Shown one piece after another: positions 24,208-30,560 of a stretch of 64,000 nt of DNA. The notes beneath the pieces were generated by a model that did not search any database, was not told the DNA's origin, and was given only the letters and a program-made list of their open reading frames with translations. Source of the stretch: Saccharospirillum sp965652395 (GTDB lineage Bacteria; Pseudomonadota; Gammaproteobacteria; Pseudomonadales; Natronospirillaceae); assembly GCA_965652395.1 (NCBI GenBank), contig CBFGUW010000007.1, positions 1 to 64,000 of the forward strand, given 5' to 3'. The position numbers and the translations under genes were made by a program. Position 1 is the first letter of the stretch, and each line of letters opens with the position of its first letter.

Positions 24208-25238
24208 TGACCGCCCTGCCTCTCGCCGGGTGGGCGGCGGTGTCCCCCTGGCGGGTGATCGCTGTGTTGGTCCCGGCGCTGCCGGTGGCCTTTGGCCTGG
24301 CCCTGTTGAGCTTTTCCCAGTTCAACCTGGGCTGGGCGGATTTGTGGTCGCTGCTGTTCGCGTTCGACTCCGGCAACATGAACCATCAGGTGCTGCTCTC
24401 CCTTCGGCTGCCCCGCGCCTTGGCGGCGGTCTTCGTGGGAGCGGCCCTGGCGGTCGCGGGGTTGGTGATGCAGGGAATGACGCGCAACCCCTTGGCGTCG
24501 CCTTCGGTTTTTGGCGTCAGTGCCGGGGCCGCCCTGGCCTTTGCGGTGTCGGCGACCGGCCTTTGGAGCTGGTTTTCCGCGCTTCCATTGTTGCTGACCA
24601 CCTTTTGCGGCGCCGCTTTGGCGGGTGTGCTGGTGTTCTTTATGGGCGGCCTGCACCGGGCACCCATCCATCCCGTGCGGGTGGTATTGGCAGGGGTGGC
24701 GCTCAATTTCCTGTTTATCTCGATGACGCGCGCGGCGGTGATTCTGGCTGATGAAAACGCCTATGGGGTGTTTCACTGGCTGACCGGCAGCCTGGGCAAT
24801 GTCACCTTTAAAGACGTTCGTCTGGTAGCGCCCTGGACTCTGCTTGGTCTGGCCATGGCCTTTTGGCTGAGCCACCCGTTGAACCTGCTGCGCCTGGGCG
24901 AGGAACGCATGCAAAACCTCGGCGGCGGTTTGCAACGGGTGCGCTGGCTGGGCAGCCTGGTGGTGATTCTGCTGGTCGCGGCGGCCGTCAGCGTGGCCGG
25001 GCCGGTTGGCTTTGTGGGTTTGATGGTGCCGCATATCACCCGTTATCTGGTGGGTCACGATTACCGGGTTCTGGTGCCGGGTTGCGCCTTCCTGGGGGCG
25101 ATTCTGTTGTTATTGGCGGATACGCTGGCGCGCGGGCTGCGGTTCCCGAACGACAGCCCGGTCGGTATTTTGACCACCCTGCTCGGTGCGGGTTTCTTTC
25201 TGTTTCTGGCCCGACGCAGTCTGAAGGAGGCCAAATGA
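24207..25238 (+). CDS. FecCD-family iron-chelate ABC permease 1
   Basis: 343 residues with about nine membrane helices. Family blocks: LRLPRALAAVFVGAALAVAG, MQGMTRNPLASPSVFGVSAG (the loop that contacts the ATPase), and VSVAGPVGFVGLMVPHITRY near the C-terminus. One of two unlike permease subunits, as in FecC/FecD. The start overlaps the binding-protein stop and the end overlaps the next permease by 4 bases (ATGA). Confidence 0.9.
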   Translation: MTALPLAGWAAVSPWRVIAVLVPALPVAFGLALLSFSQFNLGWADLWSLLFAFDSGNMNHQVLLSLRLPRALAAVFVGAALAVAGLVMQGMTRNPLASPSVFGVSAGAALAFAVSATGLWSWFSALPLLLTTFCGAALAGVLVFFMGGLHRAPIHPVRVVLAGVALNFLFISMTRAAVILADENAYGVFHWLTGSLGNVTFKDVRLVAPWTLLGLAMAFWLSHPLNLLRLGEERMQNLGGGLQRVRWLGSLVVILLVAAAVSVAGPVGFVGLMVPHITRYLVGHDYRVLVPGCAFLGAILLLLADTLARGLRFPNDSPVGILTTLLGAGFFLFLARRSLKEAK

Positions 25239-26212
25239 GCCGCTGGCTGGGAACTTCCACGGTACTGTTGCTGGTGTTGCTGATGTTCGCCGCCTGGCAT
25301 GTGGGGGCCGGGGCGGTTCGCATTCCCTTGGCGGATTTGTGGCAGACCCTGACCGTTGGCCACGCCGAATTCGATTTCATTTTTTGGGGTTATCGCCTGC
25401 CGCGTCTGGTAGTGGCGGCTTTGGTCGGCGCGGCTTTGGCGTTGTCCGGCCTGTTGGTGCAAGGGGTGGTGCGGAATCCGCTGGCATCGCCCGATATTCT
25501 CGGTGTGACCGGTGGCGCCAGTTTGGCTGTGGTGGCGTTAGCGATCGGCTGGTCCGGCGCACCGCTGGTGTTGGTGCCGTTCGCGGCCCTGGCGGGTGGG
25601 TTTGCCAGTGCGGGCTTGTTGCTTTGGCTGGCCAGACCGGTATTGAACCAACCGGCGTCTCTGGCCTTAGTGGGCATTGCGCTGTCGGCGCTGTTCGCCG
25701 CCGGTATCGATTTTTTGCTGACGCTCTATCCGTTGGAAATCAATTCCTCGCTGATCTGGTTGACGGGGTCGGTCTGGGGCCGCAACTGGTCGCATCTGCC
25801 GTTGATTGTACCTTGGTTGTTGGTGCTGATCCCGGTGGCCGCCTGGCTGGCGCATCGCTTGGATCTGCTCAATCTCGGGGATGACACCGCCACCAGCCTG
25901 GGCACGCCCGTGGGCCGCTTGCGCCTGCTGGCATTACTCACGGCCGTAGCGCTGGCGAGTGCCTCGGTTTCGGTCTGTGGCGCCATCAGCTTCGTCGGTC
26001 TGGTGGCGCCGCACATGGCGCGCTTTCTGGTGGGCCACCGGCATTTGCCGTTGATTCCGGTGTGCCTGCTGCTGGGGGCGATTCTGTTAGTGAGTGCTGA
26101 CTTATTCGCGCGCATTCTGATACCACCAATAGAATTGCCCGCCGGCATCGTGACAGCCTTTATCGGCGCGCCCTATTTCGTTTTCTTGATCATCCGCTAC
26201 AAACACTGGTGA
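25235..26212 (+). CDS. FecCD-family iron-chelate ABC permease 2
   Basis: 325 residues. Blocks YRLPRLVVAALVGAALALSG, VQGVVRNPLASPDILGVTGG and VSVCGAISFVGLVAPHMARF pair it with permease 1. The start ATG 25235 has GGAGG 6 bases upstream inside the previous gene. A longer frame to 24863 is only overlap with permease 1. The two permeases form the heterodimeric inner-membrane channel. Confidence 0.9.
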   Translation: MSRWLGTSTVLLLVLLMFAAWHVGAGAVRIPLADLWQTLTVGHAEFDFIFWGYRLPRLVVAALVGAALALSGLLVQGVVRNPLASPDILGVTGGASLAVVALAIGWSGAPLVLVPFAALAGGFASAGLLLWLARPVLNQPASLALVGIALSALFAAGIDFLLTLYPLEINSSLIWLTGSVWGRNWSHLPLIVPWLLVLIPVAAWLAHRLDLLNLGDDTATSLGTPVGRLRLLALLTAVALASASVSVCGAISFVGLVAPHMARFLVGHRHLPLIPVCLLLGAILLVSADLFARILIPPIELPAGIVTAFIGAPYFVFLIIRYKHW

Positions 26213-26217
26213 CCGCC

Positions 26218-27084
26218 ATGCCTATGCAGCCCGCTTTTACCCTCCGAAACCTTAGGGTGGGATACGACCAGCAGACCATCATTGACGGGTTGGACCTGCA
26301 ACTGCGGCAAGGTGTTTTCACCGCTTTGATCGGCCCCAATGGCTGCGGCAAATCGACACTTCTCAAAAGTCTGGCGCGCCTGCTCGAGCCCAAACGAGGC
26401 TGCGTTGAGCTCGGTGACGGTTCCGAGCTGGGCACCCTGCCCCCCAAAGCCATCGCCCGCCGCATTGCGCTCTTACCGCAAAGCCCTCTGGTTCCGGAAG
26501 GCATCAAGGTATTTGATCTGGTGGCCTATGGCCGCTCGCCCCACCTGAATGCCTTTGGTCAGTTGAAACCGGAGGATCGCGAGATCGTGCATCAGGCCAT
26601 GGCTCGGGTGGACGTCTTGGATCTGGCCAACCGACCGGTGGCACAGCTGTCCGGTGGGCAGCGACAACGGGTGTGGATGGGGATGATCCTGGCCCAACAA
26701 ACCGACATCGTACTGCTCGACGAACCCACCACCTATCTGGACCTGGCCCATCAGTACGATTTGCTGGAACTGGTGCGCGAACTGATCGACGACGGCCGCA
26801 CCGTGGTCACGGTGCTGCACGACCTGAACCAGGCTTGTCGTTTCGCCGATGAACTGGTGGTGATGAAGGCGGGCCAAGTGGTTGCCCAGGGCGCGCCTGA
26901 AGAAGTCATGTCCGAACAGTTGCTGGCCGAGGTGTTCGCGTTGGACGCCCGTATCATTCCGGACCCGGAAAGCGGCACGCCCTTGTGCGTGCCGCGCGTG
27001 AAGCGGAAAACGCCGGTTACTCGTCTTCCGAATACTGCTCGGCATCCCGTTCGATCATCTGGTTCAGCATCATTTGCATCATGA
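26218..27084 (+). CDS. FecE-like iron-chelate ABC ATP-binding protein with C-terminal extension
   Basis: 288 residues. Walker A GPNGCGKST, Q-loop LLPQSPLVPEG, signature LSGGQRQRVWMGMILAQ, Walker B IVLLDEPTTYLD and switch His in VTVLHDLNQACRFAD. FecE proteins normally end near DPESGTPLCVP; here ~25 more residues (VKRKTPVTRLPNTARHPVR...) follow, antisense to the end of the next gene, with which it overlaps by 68 bases. This suggests loss of the native stop. A GTG at 26209 overlapping the previous stop is an alternative start. Confidence 0.88.
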   Translation: MPMQPAFTLRNLRVGYDQQTIIDGLDLQLRQGVFTALIGPNGCGKSTLLKSLARLLEPKRGCVELGDGSELGTLPPKAIARRIALLPQSPLVPEGIKVFDLVAYGRSPHLNAFGQLKPEDREIVHQAMARVDVLDLANRPVAQLSGGQRQRVWMGMILAQQTDIVLLDEPTTYLDLAHQYDLLELVRELIDDGRTVVTVLHDLNQACRFADELVVMKAGQVVAQGAPEEVMSEQLLAEVFALDARIIPDPESGTPLCVPRVKRKTPVTRLPNTARHPVRSSGSASFAS

Positions 27085-27460
27085 ACATGCGCTGTTCCAT
27101 GTTGCGTCTCCAGTCATCGGGGTCCATGTCCGGGGCTTGACCGCCGGGGCCCGACATCCAGCCGTTATTCATCATCATCATGCCGCCCTGTAACTGGTGC
27201 ATGTGTTCGTGCATCAGCCGGTAATGTTCCGTCGGATCGTCGGTTTGATGAATGCGCTCCATCAACCGCTGCATCTCTTGAAAAGACTGGTTGAACTGTT
27301 CGCGCTGCTCGTCCGAGTAGTTACCCATCATGCCCATGCCTGGCCCCATCATCGGCCCGGGACCCGGGTTGGCGTTACCGGCAAAGGAATGGGCACTGAC
27401 AGCGCCGGAGAATGGTACGGCAACCAATGCCGCCCAGAGTGCAAGTGAGAGTCTGTTCAT
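27017..27460 (-). CDS. Periplasmic Met/His-rich protein, putative copper-binding
   Basis: 147 residues with signal peptide 1-23 (ending AVSAHS). The mature part is strikingly methionine-rich (GPMMGPGMGMMG, GGMMMMNNGWM, RMFMMQMMLNQM) with HEHMHQ. Two amphipathic helices with this composition resemble CpxP/CopL-like periplasmic metal-buffering proteins. Adjacent copper genes support Cu(I) binding. Its 3' end overlaps the convergent FecE-like gene by 68 bases. Confidence 0.7.
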   Translation of the reverse strand: MNRLSLALWAALVAVPFSGAVSAHSFAGNANPGPGPMMGPGMGMMGNYSDEQREQFNQSFQEMQRLMERIHQTDDPTEHYRLMHEHMHQLQGGMMMMNNGWMSGPGGQAPDMDPDDWRRNMEQRMFMMQMMLNQMIERDAEQYSEDE

Positions 27461-27545
27461 GACGGTATCCTCCCGAGGCCATTGAATGACAGCTCCACAC
27501 TAGTCCTTCCCGCTAAACGAATACTGATGCAAGTCAACGCCTTGT

Positions 27546-28518
27546 TTAGGCCAGCGGGTTCTTTTCACTTCCCCATACAGCCAGCCAAACCCCGGAAAGC
27601 AGCATGCTGATGGCCACGAACCAGAAGGCGGCCACCATGCTGCCGGTCAGATAGGCCAATGATCCACCCTACCTGTGGCAGGCTGAGACCTCGGTCATAC
27701 AGATACACCGGATAGAACACCCAGATCAGGGCATCGACAAATTTCTCGACCAGGCCGGCCTGGCTGATCGCAGCCAGACGACGGTCCCGCCAGGACATGA
27801 CCGCAAAAACCTCCCAGGTGCCCGGATCGGGCTGGGAACAGGCGGCATATCTTACCGTCGTCGGCAATGAGCCCGGCGGAGCCTGCCCGGAGGCTTCGGC
27901 TTTGGCCCAGTCGAGCGTTTCCCGCCCCCAGAGCCAACCGAGCAGCAAGCCCAGCGCAATCACCATCAGCCCGAAAACCAACAAGCCCGTGCGGGCATCC
28001 CACCAGGCGGCCAGATATGCTGTGACCAGCCCGGCCAGCGCCACCCCGCCATAACCGGCGAATTCATTAAGACCAATGGTCAAACCGCGTTGGCCGCCAT
28101 GGGTCAAATCCAACTTGGCGGTTTGAGTCATCGACCAGGTCAACCCCTGATTGACCCCGAGCAATGCCGTGGCGAATACAATCCAGCCCCAACTGGGCGC
28201 CCAATAAATCAACAGAGGGATCGGCACAGCGACCCACCAGCCCAGCAACAAAACCGGCCTGCGGCCCCACCGTTCGGATAACCGCCCCGCGACGAAATTG
28301 AGGCCGCCTTTGACAACGCCAAAGGCCACCACGAAGGCCGTTAACAGAAGAAAAGAGCCCCGGGGTACGCCGAATTCGGTCTCCGCCAAGGCGGGGACCA
28401 CCGTGCGCATCAGGCCGATGGTCAGGCCGACCAATAACACCTGCGCCAATTGGTGGAGGAACTGGCTGAGGTTGTGGCTTATCCCGTATCGGTAGGGCAC
28501 ATGAGCCTCGGGGTTCAC
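27546..28518 (-). pseudogene. MFS transporter with internal deletion and frameshift
   Basis: Starts VNPEAHVPYRYGISHNLSQF (GTG at 28518) and runs through about seven normal MFS helices (FVAGRLSERWGRRPVLLLGW is the loop 2-3 motif) to LPQVGWIIG near 27660. There the frame shifts. The open frame continues as nonsense to 27565, while the shifted frame encodes LAYLTGSMVAAFWFVAISML and LSGVWLAVWGSEKNPLA to a TAA at 27546-27548, the proper last helix of this family. About 100 residues (helices 8-11) are therefore deleted. Intact homologues are typical of copper islands. Non-functional unless the truncated form has a new role. Confidence 0.8.
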
Positions 28519-28522
28519 TGAA

Positions 28523-28548
28523 TCAACATTAGAATAGACTAATATTGA
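28523..28548. promoter_or_regulatory. Palindrome upstream of the MFS pseudogene
   Basis: TCAACATTAG (28523-28532) and CTAATATTGA (28539-28548) form a 10-bp inverted repeat with one mismatch and a 6-base spacer, just before the GTG at 28518. Regulator unknown; it looks like an operator. Confidence 0.45.
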
Positions 28549-28584
28549 GAGGCCGCCATATCACCCCGGCCAACTGTCATCGGC

Positions 28585-29169
28585 TCAATGAGGTTGCTGC
28601 CCACGAGCCAGAGCCAAGTGGTGCGACTGGTGATGCATTCCCGCCGTCAGTAAGCCGATGAAGCCAAGCCCCGACAGTTGCTCGCGCTGTCGCGGGTCCT
28701 CCGCTTCAACCGTCAGGAGAGCACCATTCTCCAACAGCTCGACCGTCTCGTTCCATGGGGTCTCATTCGCCGTGGTGGCGACATGGGCGGTGATCATGCG
28801 TTGAATGCTGGAAACCACTTCGGGCGTTGTGCCGCTGACCCGGTATTGAAAACGGGTTCCGCTAGCCTCGGAAGCCACTTGGGAACGCAGGGTAACGTTA
28901 TCCATGTCGATCAGGTGCTGCCTCAGTTGCTCGATATTCACCTGGCTCCAATCCGTTTCCGGGTCGACCTGGAGCAAAGCGACAATTTCCTGAATGGCGG
29001 CAAAAGCCGACTGGCCGGGTTCCGTGGGGTATTGAGACATCGTTTCCGGTGAAGAATGACCGGAGCCAGTGTGTGAAGAGTGTGGCATGGAGTGAACCGG
29101 CTCTTGTTCGGCCAATGCCGATCCGGTGAACGTCAAAACCAATATCAAGCCAACCGTCGTTATGTGCAT
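28585..29169 (-). CDS. Periplasmic His-rich hypothetical protein of the copper cluster
   Basis: 194 residues. Signal peptide in MHITTVGLILVLTFTGSALA, then a His/Ser-rich segment (VHSMPHSSHTGSGHSS) and a conserved-looking DNVTLRSQVASEASGTRF, ending MHHQSHHLALARG. I prefer the start at 29169 to an upstream one at 29226 because it begins the signal peptide. Histidine content suggests metal binding; the pattern of a copper-island partner is by context, not by a named family. Divergent from the Crp/Fnr gene. Confidence 0.6.
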   Translation of the reverse strand: MHITTVGLILVLTFTGSALAEQEPVHSMPHSSHTGSGHSSPETMSQYPTEPGQSAFAAIQEIVALLQVDPETDWSQVNIEQLRQHLIDMDNVTLRSQVASEASGTRFQYRVSGTTPEVVSSIQRMITAHVATTANETPWNETVELLENGALLTVEAEDPRQREQLSGLGFIGLLTAGMHHQSHHLALARGQQPH

Positions 29170-29226
29170 TAGGGTGTCTCTGTGATGGGTGAGCCGGTAT
29201 GCTTGCATGGTCTCGGCCGACGCCAC

Positions 29227-29781
29227 ATGATCACTATCATGCCGATTACCCCTTTACAGCTGCTTGACGGACTCCCTCACATCACCCTCGACTGCCAGGA
29301 TGGGGAGACGCTCTTCATGACCGGCGAGCCGGTGAGATGGTTGTTTGTGGTGGCGGATGGAGAGGTGAGATTGATTCGACGACATCCTAACGGGCACACC
29401 CTGACTCTACATCGTGCCAGAGCGGGAGACATGGTGGCCGAGGCGTCGGTCTTCGCCGACCACTATCACTGCGAAGCGACGGTCATTGCTCCCACCCGCC
29501 TTCTGCGTTTGGACCGGAACATCTTTCGTCAACACCTGGCCCGCACGCCCGAATCGGGGTTGGCCTGGGCCGAATGCCTGGCGCACGGGCTGCGACAAGC
29601 GCGGGCCAGAGCGGAAATCCTGTCGTTGAAGACGGTGCGCGAGCGCCTGGATGCCTGGTCGACACTGACACAGACCGACAACGGGGAGACACTCTCCTGG
29701 AAGGCTGTTGCCGAGGAATTGGGTGTCAGCCCCGAGGCCTTGTACCGGGAGCTGGCCCGTCGGCGGCAAGGAAGTCCCTGA
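29227..29781 (+). CDS. Crp/Fnr-family transcriptional regulator
   Basis: 184 residues. An N-terminal cyclic-nucleotide-type beta barrel (LFMTGEPVRWLFVVADGEVRL, AGDMVAEASVFADHYHCEA) is followed by a dimer helix. The C-terminal helix-turn-helix (SWKAVAEELGVSPEALYREL) is shorter than the usual Crp wing. No Fe-S cysteine set as in FNR and no obvious haem ligand. A second possible start is ATG 29239. Likely a regulator of this cluster, because a perfect palindrome lies just downstream before the cupredoxin gene. Confidence 0.82.
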   Translation: MITIMPITPLQLLDGLPHITLDCQDGETLFMTGEPVRWLFVVADGEVRLIRRHPNGHTLTLHRARAGDMVAEASVFADHYHCEATVIAPTRLLRLDRNIFRQHLARTPESGLAWAECLAHGLRQARARAEILSLKTVRERLDAWSTLTQTDNGETLSWKAVAEELGVSPEALYRELARRRQGSP

Positions 29782-29811
29782 TTATTTTTTACTTTTTTAT
29801 TACGCCATAAT

Positions 29812-29829
29812 GTCAAACCATCGTTTGAC
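29812..29829. promoter_or_regulatory. Crp/Fnr-type operator
   Basis: GTCAAAC-CATC-GTTTGAC, a perfect 7-4-7 inverted repeat, lies between the Crp/Fnr gene and the cupredoxin start. The geometry is that of Fnr-family half-sites (TTGAC-N4-GTCAA class), so the neighbouring regulator is the natural ligand. Confidence 0.6.
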
Positions 29830-29904
29830 CCAGACAACCATCCCTGGACCATACCAAAGTCACTTTTCCGATAGCACCTTCCCCCTCAGACCATGGATAC
29901 TTCA

Positions 29905-30399
29905 ATGAACCTACGCATTGCGACATTGACTTTCATCGCCGCCCTGGCGTCAAGCCAGGCCATGGCAGGCCCGGGTCACAACGATGATCACGGCCATAAG
30001 GACGCCGACTTCGCCGCTGGCAAGCCGGGCGACGCCCAGGCGGTGGATCGCAAAATCCAGGTCCAGGCATCTGACCAAATGAGCTTCAATCCGGAAGATT
30101 GGACAATCAGACCCGGCGAAACCGTCAAGTTTGTCGTCACCAATATCGGCCAGCTGCCACACGAGTTCGTGATCGACACCCGCCAGGGTAACGCTGAACA
30201 TCGCGAAGCCATGATGGCCGCCATGGCCGACGGCGAAGCCATGATGCACGAAGACCCCAACGCCCTGATGCTGGCCCCCGGAGAAACCGGTGAGCTCGTT
30301 TGGACATTCACCAAACAAGGCACGTTCGAAGCCGCCTGCAATATTCCCGGTCACTATCAAGCTGGCATGAAAGCCACCATCGATGTAGACCAAGGCTGA
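29905..30399 (+). CDS. Periplasmic cupredoxin-domain protein
   Basis: 164 residues from MNLRIATLTF (an alternative ATG at 29893 adds MDTS). Signal peptide ending SSQAMA, a His-rich linker (GHNDDHGHKD), then a plastocyanin-like domain: DWTIRPGETVKFVVTNIG, PHEFVID (first Cu His), AACNIPGHYQAGM (Cys, His and Met ligands). The type-1 copper site is complete. Probably carries or buffers copper in the periplasm next to the CopA-type ATPase. Spacing to the ATPase gene is 161 bases with its own CueR-type promoter. Confidence 0.85.
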   Translation: MNLRIATLTFIAALASSQAMAGPGHNDDHGHKDADFAAGKPGDAQAVDRKIQVQASDQMSFNPEDWTIRPGETVKFVVTNIGQLPHEFVIDTRQGNAEHREAMMAAMADGEAMMHEDPNALMLAPGETGELVWTFTKQGTFEAACNIPGHYQAGMKATIDVDQG

Positions 30400-30488
30400 T
30401 TCCTTCGCCCCATCCAGTCGCGATGGAGTCGCCTTTCCCCGCCCTGTTGATCCACGTCAGCTTTTACAATGACGCCCTTGGACGTCTC

Positions 30489-30519
30489 TTGACCTTCCAT
30501 CTACTGTAAGGCCTATCTT
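30489..30519 (+). promoter_or_regulatory. CueR/MerR-type promoter of the copper ATPase
   Basis: -35 TTGACC at 30489-30494, -10 TATCTT at 30514-30519, a 19-base spacer, and the dyad CCTTCC ... GTAAGG inside it. This is almost the E. coli copA promoter (TTGACCTTCC...GGAAGG). The long spacer is the hallmark of promoters that need MerR-family activation. No cueR gene lies in the window. Confidence 0.85.
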
Positions 30520-30560
30520 GAGTCACAGCTCAACCGACTGCGGCATCGCAAGGAGTGACC

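Noticed and set aside
24096..25058. 320-codon minus-strand frame opposite the iron permease
   Set aside because: Low-complexity Gln/His/Arg content and no start context; the permease is clear on the other strand.
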